Shown here piece after piece: positions 7,545 to 16,570 of a stretch of 54,231 bases of DNA. The position numbers were made by a program, and so were the translations under genes. The notes beneath the pieces were generated by a model, which ran no database searches, was not told the DNA's origin, and was given only the letters and a program-made list of their open reading frames with translations. Origin of the DNA: Lachnospiraceae bacterium (lineage in GTDB: Bacteria; Bacillota; Clostridia; Lachnospirales; Lachnospiraceae); NCBI GenBank assembly GCA_029068555.1, contig JAIECJ010000072.1, forward strand, positions 1 through 54,231, in the 5' to 3' direction. Numbering within the stretch: position 1 is the first letter of the stretch; the number at the start of each line of letters is the position of its first letter.

Positions 7545-9018
7545 CTCCCAAGGCAATAAGCTTGCATCGGCAGCCTTACCGATTGAGACATCGCTGAAAG
7601 GGGAGACAGTGACCCAGTTTCCGTCTGAATGGTGGGAAAAAGCCTGCCGTGTGGTAAGGGAGACTGTGGCAGATGCCGTAAATACGCAAGTTGATTATCT
7701 TACAGTGACATCCTCGTCATCGTGCCTTGTATGTGTGGACGAAAACTGTGAAGCCCTAATGCCCTGTATGATGGTTTCTGACAAGCGGGCAAAGGAGGAA
7801 AGCAGTTTTATCAGAGGTCTTGCTGCATTCAAGGAGACAAAACGGCAGATAGGACTAAATATGGATGCTTCGTTGATGCTTCCGAAGGCATTGTGGGTTA
7901 AAAACCACGAGGGAGAAATATTTGAGAAAACATACAAGTTTCTGGCGCCAAATGACTATCTGATTGCCAAATTGACAGGAAAATATGTGACAGACTATAT
8001 GAATGCCCATAAATGGCACTATGACACAGAAAGGTCTCAGTACCCGACAAGGCTGCTGCGCGAAATCGGAATTGCAGAGTCATTGCTTCCAGAGGTGGCT
8101 GCACCAGGGAAATACATAGGAAATATAGAGAAAAGTGCAGCGGTTCAGACAGGGCTTACATGTGACACAAATGTCATTATATCTACATATGACGCCATAT
8201 GTTCCTTTGTGGGAAGCGGCGCCATGAATGATGGAGAGGCAAGTGATGTGTCAGGAACGGTTACGGTGTTTCGGGCTGCGGCGTCAAAAAAGGTGGACAT
8301 TACAGAAAATAAAATACAGCAAATTCCCTATTATGAGGGGGGTATTCACATTGTGGGCGGCTCGAACAATATGGGCGGCGGCCTGATAGAGTGGGTCAAA
8401 CAATGCTACTATCAGAATGAAAACCTTCCATATGAACGGATGGAAAAAGACGCGGGCGAGGCATCCCTTGGCGCGGGTGGGCTAATCTTCCTGCCATATC
8501 TTCTTGGGGAACGTGCGCCTATATGGGACAGTGATGCCAGAGGCGTTTTTTTCGGGCTGGAACGGGTGCACACAAGAAAGGAAATGACGCGTGCAGTTTT
8601 TGAGAGCACAGGCTTTATAGATCTTGATATGATTGCCGCAATTGAGGAGACAGGGCTTACAGTCAATTCGATTCGTCTGTCCGGAGGGCTTGCAAGAATC
8701 AATCTGATATCACAGATTAAAGCAGATATTACAGGAAGAAGCGTGCAGGTGCTTTCCGAGTTTGAGACAACAGCGACTGGTGCCGCGATGATGGCACTTT
8801 ATGGACAGGGAGTCTATGCGACACTGGACGAAGCAGCAGAAAATTTTGTCAGAGTGCGTATGGTCATATGTCCGGACAGGAAGAATCATGAAAAGTATAA
8901 AGAGCTTTATAAGCTTTATAAGGAGACATACCATACGCTAAAGCCGTTGTTTCAAAAAAGAATTGCCATTACAGAAAAACTTTACAGTAAAAAGAGGATT
9001 AAGATAGAAAATCTATAG
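7486..9018 (+). CDS. FGGY-family carbohydrate kinase
   Basis: 510 aa with the two actin-like ATPase domains of the FGGY family (xylulokinase, fuculokinase, rhamnulokinase, glycerol kinase). The N-terminal strand ILVLNMGMKS is degenerate compared with the usual GTTS-type motif. The central GGSNNMGGG and the C-terminal LSGGLA and TGAAMMA segments fit the ATP-binding half. It starts at GTG 7486 inside the 3' end of the aldolase gene, with an AGGAAGG ribosome site. It probably phosphorylates a ketose or polyol for the adjacent aldolase. Which sugar cannot be read from the sequence. Confidence 0.85.
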   Translation: MKTILVLNMGMKSIRSILFDSQGNKLASAALPIETSLKGETVTQFPSEWWEKACRVVRETVADAVNTQVDYLTVTSSSSCLVCVDENCEALMPCMMVSDKRAKEESSFIRGLAAFKETKRQIGLNMDASLMLPKALWVKNHEGEIFEKTYKFLAPNDYLIAKLTGKYVTDYMNAHKWHYDTERSQYPTRLLREIGIAESLLPEVAAPGKYIGNIEKSAAVQTGLTCDTNVIISTYDAICSFVGSGAMNDGEASDVSGTVTVFRAAASKKVDITENKIQQIPYYEGGIHIVGGSNNMGGGLIEWVKQCYYQNENLPYERMEKDAGEASLGAGGLIFLPYLLGERAPIWDSDARGVFFGLERVHTRKEMTRAVFESTGFIDLDMIAAIEETGLTVNSIRLSGGLARINLISQIKADITGRSVQVLSEFETTATGAAMMALYGQGVYATLDEAAENFVRVRMVICPDRKNHEKYKELYKLYKETYHTLKPLFQKRIAITEKLYSKKRIKIENL

Positions 9019-9027
9019 GAGTATGAG

Positions 9028-10176
9028 ATGAAACCGCATCAGATAAATATTCCTGCAAAAATATATTTTGGCAGAGATATATGGGAAGAATCAATAAAAG
9101 ATATAGAAGCGCTGCTAAGCGGAAACGTAATGATCGTGACAACAGGACGTTCACTGACACGGCTGGGGTATCTTGAAAGGCTGAAAGAACAGCTGTCACA
9201 GTGTGCATTGACAAAAATGGTCACAGTATTTGATAAGGTCAGTGCAAATCCAAGGCTGTCAGAAGTTAGAGAGGGCATCGAACTTGCGAAAGAAAGCAGC
9301 ACGGATGTGGTGGTCGGGTTTGGCGGAGGAAGCGCGATAGATATGGCAAAGGCTGTTGCGGCTGGGGCAGGAGCCTATGGGAACATAGACGAATATTTTT
9401 ATAATGGCAAAGAGCCAGTGGATAACGTGCTGCCCATCATTGCAATTCCCACAACAGCAGGAACAGGCAGTGAGTTGAGCAAGGCAGCCATTATCACAGA
9501 TGATGTGCGCAAAATCAAAAGCGGAATCAGGGGAGTAAAGTTATATCCAAAAGCGGCGATTGTAGATTCTGTTTTTACAGAGTCTGTTCCATTCCATATT
9601 ACGATGGAGACAGGGTTTGATGTGTTTGCACATGCCATGGAGAGTTATCTCTCGAAAGCTGCGTCACCGTTTACACAGATGCAGTCAGAACATGCGGCGC
9701 GGATTGTAGGTGAAATGCTGCCGAGACTGGTATTGGATATGCAGGATATTGAGGCAAGAAAATATATGAGTTATGCCAGCATGATTATGGGAATCAATTT
9801 GGGAAATGCCAGTACAGGACTGCCGCACAGACTGCAATATCCGCTTGGGGCAGCTACAGACACGAGCCATGGAAAAGGACTGGCAGCATTATATACGGCA
9901 TGGGTTCACTATGAATATCTGTACAGCGAACAAAAGACAGAAAAACTGATGCGCATACTAATGGGAAAGGATATCCGTGGCAGGGAAGAATGTACAAGTG
10001 CAATGCACGCTTTTATCACATCTTTAAAATTGCCGACATCCCTTCGGGATTTTAACATAAAAGAAGAACAGATGGATGATATGGCAAGGGCAGTGTCAGG
10101 AAGCCTGTTCAATGACCCTGCCGCTCAGGAACCTGATATTATAAGAAAAATTTACCGCAAGGCATGGGAGGGATAG
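9028..10176 (+). CDS. Iron-containing alcohol dehydrogenase
   Basis: 382 aa, type III (iron-activated) alcohol dehydrogenase. The nucleotide-binding segment GFGGGSAIDMAK is near residue 97 and the PTTAGTGSE motif near 146. Metal-ligand histidines occur in FAHAMES, GLPHRLQYP and TDTSHGKG, matching the FucO/lactaldehyde reductase/1,3-propanediol dehydrogenase group. It should interconvert an aldehyde or ketone and an alcohol with NAD(P)H. Lying between an FGGY kinase and a LicC-like nucleotidyltransferase, it may produce a small polyol or alcohol that is then activated. The start ATG 9028 follows the upstream stop by 9 bases, with a TAGGAG ribosome site. Confidence 0.9.
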   Translation: MKPHQINIPAKIYFGRDIWEESIKDIEALLSGNVMIVTTGRSLTRLGYLERLKEQLSQCALTKMVTVFDKVSANPRLSEVREGIELAKESSTDVVVGFGGGSAIDMAKAVAAGAGAYGNIDEYFYNGKEPVDNVLPIIAIPTTAGTGSELSKAAIITDDVRKIKSGIRGVKLYPKAAIVDSVFTESVPFHITMETGFDVFAHAMESYLSKAASPFTQMQSEHAARIVGEMLPRLVLDMQDIEARKYMSYASMIMGINLGNASTGLPHRLQYPLGAATDTSHGKGLAALYTAWVHYEYLYSEQKTEKLMRILMGKDIRGREECTSAMHAFITSLKLPTSLRDFNIKEEQMDDMARAVSGSLFNDPAAQEPDIIRKIYRKAWEG

Positions 10177-10178
10177 GA

Positions 10179-10907
10179 ATGCAGGCAATCATTATGGCAG
10201 CCGGAAAAGGCAGCAGACTCGGGAGCCTGACAGGAGGAAAACCAAAAGCATTTGCTGAAATCAATGGAAAAAGGCTGATTGACTATAATTTAAAACTCCT
10301 TGAAAAATATAAAATGGATGAGATTATCATTGTGACGGGCTATCAGTGTGAGGCGTTTGAGCAACTGGCAGCAGACAACAAAAGGATAAAAATTGCATAC
10401 AACCCGTTTTATGAGATGGTGAATGTACTGGGTTCCTTTTATATGGGGATGAATCTGCTTCATGATGATTTTATTTATCTGCATGCAGATACAATATGTG
10501 AGCCGCAGATATTTGAGAAGCTGGTGAAGATGGAGTCGGATATTACGCTGCCGGTTGATTATAAAGAGTGTGATGACGAGGCGATGAAGGTCCGAAGTGA
10601 GAACGGGAAAATTGTGCAGATTACAAAAAATATGCCCAATGGGCTGTCAGATGGTGAATTTATAGGAATGGCTTCTTTCAGAAAAAGCGTCATTCCCGCA
10701 CTTTGGGAAAAGACAAAGCAGCTTCTTATGGAAAAGGAATTTTCGGCTTATTTTGAGAGTGCCATACAGCGGCTGATAGATGAGACAGATTTTGTTATAA
10801 AGGAAGTGTCTACAGACGGGGCATTTTGGGCTGAAATTGATTTTATGGAAGACTATGAAAATGCTGCAAAGAGGATACCAAAAAGCCTGACAGAATTATT
10901 TGTGTAA
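10179..10907 (+). CDS. LicC-like nucleotidyltransferase
   Basis: 242 aa with the sugar-nucleotidyltransferase fold: AIIMAAGKGSRLG at 3-15 is the NTP-binding loop, KPKAFAEING follows, and a YLHADT acidic strand near 98 binds metal. Size and sequence resemble phosphocholine cytidylyltransferase LicC and related CDP-alcohol-forming enzymes more than the large GlmU type. It probably makes a CDP- or other NDP-activated alcohol for one of the CDP-glycerol-type transferases. ATG 10179 is preferred over ATG 10164 because the GGGAGGGA ribosome site lies at 10166-10173. It follows the Fe-ADH stop directly. Confidence 0.85.
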   Translation: MQAIIMAAGKGSRLGSLTGGKPKAFAEINGKRLIDYNLKLLEKYKMDEIIIVTGYQCEAFEQLAADNKRIKIAYNPFYEMVNVLGSFYMGMNLLHDDFIYLHADTICEPQIFEKLVKMESDITLPVDYKECDDEAMKVRSENGKIVQITKNMPNGLSDGEFIGMASFRKSVIPALWEKTKQLLMEKEFSAYFESAIQRLIDETDFVIKEVSTDGAFWAEIDFMEDYENAAKRIPKSLTELFV

Positions 10908-10921
10908 AGGAATGTATAGGG

Positions 10922-12208
10922 ATGGGGGACAATCGGAAAAGCGATTTATCAGAGAAAGTATATATTTTTAAAAGGACAATTCAGGCGTTTGCCCACAGTC
11001 TGGTATTTTGTGTGTGCCGCATATTTCCGGTTGATGACAGCAAGGTTGTCATGTGGGCGTTTGAGGGCAATGGAGGTTATGGATGCAGTCCTAAGTATGT
11101 CGCAGAGGAGCTGCTGGAGCGAAACAGAAGGGCAGGCACAGATTACAAGATTGTATGGCTTGTCAATGATACGCATAAGAAGTTTCCCAAGGAGATTACG
11201 AAAGCAAAAAGTACCCTGTGGAGTAGGGCATATCATTTGTCAACAGCCGGAACCTGGGTGAGCAATACGAGAACTTTTTATGGCACAAGGAAAAGGAAAG
11301 GGCAGTGCTATATCCAGACATGGCATGCTACAATCTGTATCAAGCCAATTGGGTTATACCGTGGATCGTTGTTTCCGAAAATGGCGCGTATTGTCAGCGC
11401 ATATGATTCCAAGATGATTGACTATGTATTGTCCGGTTCAAAATGGTGTGACCATATGTATCGAAAGGGACTGCTCTATCGGGGCAGAATCATAAAGACA
11501 GGTACGCCGCGCTGTGATGTGCTTTTGAATCAAAGGAAAGAAAAATATAAACAGATAAGGAAAGAATACAACATTACTTCCGATGCGAAGATTATGCTTT
11601 ATGCTCCGACGTTTCGGGGAGGAAGCCAGAATACAAGACGTACGGTCAACACAGACGAAGTGACAATTGATTTTGGACGGCTGGTCACTGCGCTTGAAAA
11701 AAGATTTGGGGGCACATGGTATGTACTTTTAAGACTTCATCCCCAGCTTGCTGCCAAGATGAAGAAGGTTAGGACATATCAGGTATCGGACAGACTGATG
11801 GATGTCAGCCAGAGACCTGATATGAATGAATTAATTGCTGCATCGGACGCATTTTTGACAGATTACTCAAGCGCTGTTTTTGAGGCAAATATCATAGGTA
11901 TCCCATCATTTATCTATGCGGACGATTTGCAGGCTTATGTAGCAGACAGGGGCGATTTGTTTTTTGACATGTACAAGCTCCCGTTTCCGGTGGCACTGAA
12001 TAATGACGAGCTGGTGGAATGCATAGAACAGTTTGATGAGAAAACATATCGGCAGAAAACAAAAGCCTTTATGCGGGAGACAGGAATTTTTGAGGATGGC
12101 AAGGCAAGCAGGAGAGTTGCAGATTTAATAGAGAGAAGAAATCAAAATGAACAATACGTACATAAATCAACTTGTAGAGATACTGGAACAGACAAAAATT
12201 TATATTAA
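10922..12208 (+). CDS. CDP-glycerol glycerophosphotransferase family protein
   Basis: 428 aa, TagB/TagF-like GT-B transferase. After a short hydrophobic N-terminal segment (about 18-35, possibly membrane-associating) come VVMWAFEGN, YIQTWHATI near 127 (the catalytic-type HG/HA loop), KTGTPRCDVLL near 183, a YAPTFRGG strand, LLRLHPQL near 265 and ASDAFLTDYSSAVFEA near 299. The last two are the phosphate and CDP-binding motifs of teichoic-acid polymerases. The likely reaction is transfer of polyol phosphate from a CDP donor to a glycan acceptor at the inner membrane face. Its 3' end overlaps the next gene by 62 bases. Confidence 0.9.
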   Translation: MGDNRKSDLSEKVYIFKRTIQAFAHSLVFCVCRIFPVDDSKVVMWAFEGNGGYGCSPKYVAEELLERNRRAGTDYKIVWLVNDTHKKFPKEITKAKSTLWSRAYHLSTAGTWVSNTRTFYGTRKRKGQCYIQTWHATICIKPIGLYRGSLFPKMARIVSAYDSKMIDYVLSGSKWCDHMYRKGLLYRGRIIKTGTPRCDVLLNQRKEKYKQIRKEYNITSDAKIMLYAPTFRGGSQNTRRTVNTDEVTIDFGRLVTALEKRFGGTWYVLLRLHPQLAAKMKKVRTYQVSDRLMDVSQRPDMNELIAASDAFLTDYSSAVFEANIIGIPSFIYADDLQAYVADRGDLFFDMYKLPFPVALNNDELVECIEQFDEKTYRQKTKAFMRETGIFEDGKASRRVADLIERRNQNEQYVHKSTCRDTGTDKNLY

Positions 12209-12722
12209 AACAAATACAGAGCTTGGGTATGATGCTGGAATGCAGGAATTAGTCGCGTGTTTCACGAGACATAAGCTGGAAAAATCGCAGATATTTTTCA
12301 TCGGAAACGGCGGCAGTTCGGCTATCGCAAGCCACATGACTGCTGATTTTATGAAAAATGGCGGTATGAGGACGTACAGCTTGTATGATAATGCGGTAAC
12401 GACCTGCATGGGAAATGACTATGGCTATGCGTATGTATTTTCCAGACCGCTTGAGTTCCTTGGACAGGAAAATGATTTGCTCGTTGCAATCAGCAGCTCC
12501 GGCAACTCGCAGAATATTGTAAATGCCATCCATGTGGCAAAGACGAAAAAGATGGAGATAATAACGTTTACAGGTTTTCAGGCAGATAATCAGTCAAAAC
12601 AGCTGGGGGATTTCAATATATATGTGCCATCGGAAAAGTATGGAATTGTGGAGTCCATACATAACCTGATGCTACAGCAGGCAGTGGATTTGATTATGGA
12701 GAGAGATGGCGTATCGTTATAA
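12147..12722 (+). CDS. SIS-domain sugar isomerase (GmhA-like)
   Basis: 191 aa, a single SIS domain with the GmhA-like pattern: GNGGSSAIASHM near residue 53, where serines bind the sugar phosphate, and ISSSGNSQN near 115. Phosphoheptose isomerase converts sedoheptulose 7-phosphate to heptose 7-phosphate. Two genes downstream lies an HldE-like bifunctional kinase-cytidylyltransferase, so a heptose-activation branch is plausible. DnaA-initiator-associating (DiaA) type SIS proteins are a less likely alternative. The start overlaps the 3' end of the CDP-glycerol transferase gene. The specific substrate is inference. Confidence 0.82.
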   Translation: MNNTYINQLVEILEQTKIYIKTNTELGYDAGMQELVACFTRHKLEKSQIFFIGNGGSSAIASHMTADFMKNGGMRTYSLYDNAVTTCMGNDYGYAYVFSRPLEFLGQENDLLVAISSSGNSQNIVNAIHVAKTKKMEIITFTGFQADNQSKQLGDFNIYVPSEKYGIVESIHNLMLQQAVDLIMERDGVSL

Positions 12723-12803
12723 AACGAATGTAATCGAGAAAAGTATAAAAAATTAGTGCTGACACTTCAATTTACAAGTGGTTGGCGGTATGGAGGATTT
12801 AAA

Positions 12804-13790
12804 ATGGTTTCATTAGTGACAGGCGGTTGCGGGTTTATAGGTTCTCATATGGTAGACAGGCTGCTGGCAGAGGGGCACCAGGTAAGGGTGATAGACAACT
12901 GGACAACAGGCAGACCAGAAAACCTTGCGCATCAGGACGGCAATAAAGACCTTACAATTTATCATATGGACATCAGGAATAAAGAGGTGATAGAGCCGAT
13001 ATTTCAGGGTGTCGATTACATCTTTCATTTTGCGGCGCTTGCAGACATTGTGCCTTCCATACAGAGACCCTATGACTATTATTCATCCAATGTGCTTGGA
13101 ACGTTTAATGTCGTGGAGTGTGCCAAAGATGCCGGAATAAAAAAGCTTGTATATGCGGCGTCTTCGTCGTGTTATGGTATTCCCGATGAATATCCGACAA
13201 AGGAAACAGCAGAGATAAGACCGCAATATCCTTATGCGCTGACAAAGAGGCTTGGCGAGGAGACGGTGCTTCACTGGGGACAGGTATATGGACTGCCAGT
13301 GGTGACACTCAGATTATTTAATGTATATGGTACGCGCTCAAGGACATCAGGAACTTACGGGGCGGTTTTTGGCGTGTTTCTTGCACAGAAACTTGCAGGG
13401 AAACCATTTACCGTTGTAGGTGATGGAAAACAGACAAGGGATTTTACCTATGTGACGGATATTGCAGACGCATTTTATACAGCGGCAATGTCGGATGTGG
13501 TTCAGGAAACATTTAATGTGGGAAGCGGCGGCACCTATTCAGTGAATAGGCTGTGTGAGCTGCTTGGGGGAGAAATCACGCACATTCCAAAGAGACCAGG
13601 AGAACCCGACTGTACTTTTGCTGATATCGCGAAAATAGAAAAAGAGCTCGGCTGGAAGGCAAAAGTTACCTTTGAGGAAGGCGTGCAGAAGGTGCTTGAT
13701 AACATTGACTATTGGCGGGAAGCGCCAGTCTGGACACCGGATAGCATCGGAGAAGCGACACAGGACTGGTTTAAATATCTGGGAAAATAG
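12804..13790 (+). CDS. NAD-dependent sugar epimerase/dehydratase (extended SDR)
   Basis: 328 aa. The Rossmann start VTGGCGFIGSHM gives the GxxGxxG motif, DNWTTG is the GalE/RmlB-type loop, SSSCYG holds the catalytic serine and YPYALTK the YxxxK pair. Such enzymes epimerise, dehydrate or reduce nucleotide sugars using bound NAD. The position between a GmhA-like isomerase and an HldE-like enzyme suggests action on an activated heptose or on another nucleotide sugar of the locus. ATG 12804 is chosen because GGAGG lies at 12791-12795; an in-frame GTG at 12756 lacks a site. Confidence 0.88.
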   Translation: MVSLVTGGCGFIGSHMVDRLLAEGHQVRVIDNWTTGRPENLAHQDGNKDLTIYHMDIRNKEVIEPIFQGVDYIFHFAALADIVPSIQRPYDYYSSNVLGTFNVVECAKDAGIKKLVYAASSSCYGIPDEYPTKETAEIRPQYPYALTKRLGEETVLHWGQVYGLPVVTLRLFNVYGTRSRTSGTYGAVFGVFLAQKLAGKPFTVVGDGKQTRDFTYVTDIADAFYTAAMSDVVQETFNVGSGGTYSVNRLCELLGGEITHIPKRPGEPDCTFADIAKIEKELGWKAKVTFEEGVQKVLDNIDYWREAPVWTPDSIGEATQDWFKYLGK

Positions 13791-13810
13791 TGTGAAATTA
13801 AAATTTCACA
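13791..13810. repeat. 9-bp perfect inverted repeat
   Basis: TGTGAAATT (13791-13799) is complementary to AATTTCACA (13802-13810) with a 2-base centre, immediately after the epimerase stop codon. No T-tract follows, so it is not a standard terminator. It could be an operator or an RNA-processing hairpin inside the operon. Confidence 0.5.
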
Positions 13811-13923
13811 CATTCTGATTTGAGTGCCCACTGAAGCTGGCAAATGGGTGTTAGTGTGGAAAAGCATTTCGCAGGGTAGATATAATAAATCAAAAAATCT
13901 GATAAAGGGATTGGCTTGGAATA

Positions 13924-15456
13924 ATGGGAAAAATAGTTGATAAAGCGATATTCAGGGAAGAAATAAGACCAAAGTTAAAAAAAGAAGGGAAAACAATTGC
14001 GCTCTGTCATGGTGTTTTTGACTTAGTACATCCAGGACATATTATACATTTGCAGCAGGCAAAAGCAATGGCAGACATACTTGTAGCATCTGTTACGGCG
14101 GCCGAATATGTCCGTAAGGGACCCGGGAGGCCATATTTTAATGACGAGATGCGTCTAAAGGTGTTGGAAGCGCTGGAATACACAGATTATGTCATGCTTT
14201 CAGAAGGTTATACCGTGGATGATATTGTCGAAAATGTGGAGCCGGACTTATACATAAAGGGCGAGGAATATGCGCGGGAAAGTGATGATGTCACCGGAAA
14301 AATAACTGCCGAGCGGGAGCTTGTAGAACAACATGGCGGAAAAGTGGCATATACTACGGGACAGGTATTTAGTTCCACCAAACTCATAAATACCGCGTTG
14401 GCAGCACTTCCTGATGATGTTGTGAAATATATGGAAAGCTTCATAACAAAGTACTCCATGACGGATATCAAAAAATATGCCCAGAAAGCAGAAATGCTAA
14501 AGGTACTCGTGATAGGCGATGTGATAATAGACAAATACACATACTGTGAAGTACAGGGATTGATGAGCAAGGACACAGGGTATTCATCGAGGCTGGATTA
14601 CTCAGAGGAATATCTTGGCGGAGCTGTGGCAGTTGCAAGGCATCTGAGCAGCTTTACGGAAAATGTGACACTCATGTCAATTGTAGGAAATGAGGAAGAC
14701 ATACGGCTCAAGTTTCTTGACGAGACCGCGGATAAGATGCGGTTAAAGCTTACATACAGTACAGATTTTCCGACAATTATCAAGCACCGTTACCTGACGA
14801 GAAACGCCAGGAGAGAGGAGTACAGGAAGATTTTTTCCGTCAATAATATTCCCGACCCGGCAGTGTATGAGGAGAGAGCGAGAGAGGAATTTTTCAAAGG
14901 ACTTGCAGAAAAAATAGACGAGTTCGATGTTGTATTCCTATGTGATTTTGGACATGGTCTGATTGATGAAAAGGTGAGAGGATTCATACAGGAGAAGGCG
15001 AAATTTCTTGTGCTAAACTGCCAGACGAACTCGACAAACTATGGATTGAATATTATCACAAAATACAGCAGGGCAGATGTATTTACGCTGGATCAGAAGG
15101 AGTTAAAGCTTGCCTGGCCGATAGAGACGGCGGACGAGAACATTGCGCTTGAAAAGTTAAGCACACATCTTGGATGCAGCGGATGGCTCACAAGAGGATC
15201 GGATGGGGCATATGGCATAAATGACGGGCAAATTCATGAGTGTCCTGCATTTACCCTGACCGTTAAAGACACTGTGGGCGCGGGGGATGCGTTTTATTCG
15301 ATAGCCGGATTGTACGCGGCGGTCGGAGCGCCGACAGAGCTGGGAACCTTTATGGGGAATATTGCAGGGGCGCTCGGAGCGAATATCGTGGGTAATAAAG
15401 AGGCAGTGGAGAAAGTCAATGTGCTCAAGTACGCAGGAACGCTGCTGAATATATAG
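13924..15456 (+). CDS. HldE-like cytidylyltransferase-PfkB kinase fusion, reversed domain order
   Basis: 510 aa. Residues about 20-160 are an RfaE/HldE-type nucleotidyltransferase (CHGVFDLVHPGH, HxGH at 36-39; SSTKLIN later). Residues about 190-510 are a PfkB/ribokinase-family kinase with GDVIIDKY at the start and the catalytic GAGDAF at 452-457. In HldE the kinase precedes the nucleotidyltransferase; here the order is swapped. The protein should phosphorylate C1 of a sugar (heptose 7-phosphate in HldE) and then attach a nucleotide. With the GmhA-like protein at 12147 it makes a near-complete activated-heptose branch, although no GmhB-type phosphatase is visible. The true sugar and nucleotide are unknown. 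Confidence 0.88.
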   Translation: MGKIVDKAIFREEIRPKLKKEGKTIALCHGVFDLVHPGHIIHLQQAKAMADILVASVTAAEYVRKGPGRPYFNDEMRLKVLEALEYTDYVMLSEGYTVDDIVENVEPDLYIKGEEYARESDDVTGKITAERELVEQHGGKVAYTTGQVFSSTKLINTALAALPDDVVKYMESFITKYSMTDIKKYAQKAEMLKVLVIGDVIIDKYTYCEVQGLMSKDTGYSSRLDYSEEYLGGAVAVARHLSSFTENVTLMSIVGNEEDIRLKFLDETADKMRLKLTYSTDFPTIIKHRYLTRNARREEYRKIFSVNNIPDPAVYEERAREEFFKGLAEKIDEFDVVFLCDFGHGLIDEKVRGFIQEKAKFLVLNCQTNSTNYGLNIITKYSRADVFTLDQKELKLAWPIETADENIALEKLSTHLGCSGWLTRGSDGAYGINDGQIHECPAFTLTVKDTVGAGDAFYSIAGLYAAVGAPTELGTFMGNIAGALGANIVGNKEAVEKVNVLKYAGTLLNI

Positions 15457-15490
15457 TGGCGAATGGGAGTTAGATGAAAGGAAATCAGAT

Positions 15491-16552
15491 ATGGCAGAAA
15501 ACATCAGAATGGACTCACACAAGTTAATATATCATCCGGAAACCGTGTCGCGGTGGCTAAAGGGCGAGAATATTTACCCGGTTGAGATTGAAATATCACC
15601 GAGTGGTGCATGTAATCACAGATGTGTATTCTGTGCGGTGGATTACATAGGATATCAGCCGGATTTTCTGAAAAAGGAGACAATACTGCGGGATATTAGT
15701 CATATGGAAAAAAAAGGACTACGGAGTGTTATCTGTTCCGGTGAGGGGGAGCCGCTGCTAAATAAGGACATGCCCGATATTGCAAACGGCATCAAAGCCT
15801 GCGGCGTGGATGTGGCAATGAGCACAAATGGCGTACTTTTTACATCAGATAAGGTAAAGGAATGTCTCGCGTCATTTAGCTGGGTACGGTACAGTATTGC
15901 CAGTGCGGAGCAGGATTCCTACGATAAAATTCAGCGTGGAAAAGCAGGAGATTTAGAAAAGGTAAAAGAGAATCTAGGCGAGGCGGTACGCTTAAAAAGG
16001 GACAAAGGATTGGAAACAACGCTGGGCGTCCAGTGTCTGCTGCTTCCGGATAATGCAGGACAGCTGCCTTATATGGCAAAGACGCTGCGGGAGATTGGCG
16101 TGGATTATTTGACGATAAAACCATATTCCCAACACATGTACAGTAAGAACCAATTTGTAATTGACTACGAAGAAATGCTTGATTTGGAAAAGCAGCTAAA
16201 GGAGTATACAACAGATGAATTTGCAGTATATTTCAGGGCATCCGCAATGAGAAAAATGCATCATGAGAAATGTTATAAACAGTGTTATGGGCTGCCTTTT
16301 ATGACACATATAGATGCAAGAGGGAATGTATGGCCGTGCGTGGCACATATCGGAAATGAACAGCTTTGTTATGGAAATATCAACGAGCAGCCGTTTGAAC
16401 AGATATGGGAAGGGGCAAAGCGGCAAAAAGTCAATGAACAGTTAAACCGGATGGATATCAACAAGGTGTGCAGGGAAGCATGCAGGCTGGATGAAATCAA
16501 CAAGTATCTGGATGAATTGAAGCATCCGGGACGGCATGTGAACTTTATATAA
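15491..16552 (+). CDS. Radical SAM protein with SPASM-like C-terminus (1)
   Basis: 353 aa. The CxxxCxxC cluster motif is C41, C45 and C48 (CNHRCVFC), followed by GEGEPLL near 91, the SAM-binding GGE-type strand. The C-terminal quarter has a cysteine set (CYKQCYG, WPCVAH, CREACR) consistent with a SPASM or twitch domain binding extra FeS clusters. Such proteins perform radical chemistry on peptides or on small sugar or alcohol substrates. A related radical SAM gene follows 18 bases downstream, so they may act together. In a glycan locus the likeliest role is oxidation, epimerisation or C-C chemistry on a sugar intermediate. This is inference. Confidence 0.87.
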   Translation: MAENIRMDSHKLIYHPETVSRWLKGENIYPVEIEISPSGACNHRCVFCAVDYIGYQPDFLKKETILRDISHMEKKGLRSVICSGEGEPLLNKDMPDIANGIKACGVDVAMSTNGVLFTSDKVKECLASFSWVRYSIASAEQDSYDKIQRGKAGDLEKVKENLGEAVRLKRDKGLETTLGVQCLLLPDNAGQLPYMAKTLREIGVDYLTIKPYSQHMYSKNQFVIDYEEMLDLEKQLKEYTTDEFAVYFRASAMRKMHHEKCYKQCYGLPFMTHIDARGNVWPCVAHIGNEQLCYGNINEQPFEQIWEGAKRQKVNEQLNRMDINKVCREACRLDEINKYLDELKHPGRHVNFI

Positions 16553-16570
16553 AACAGGGGAGACAGAAAG

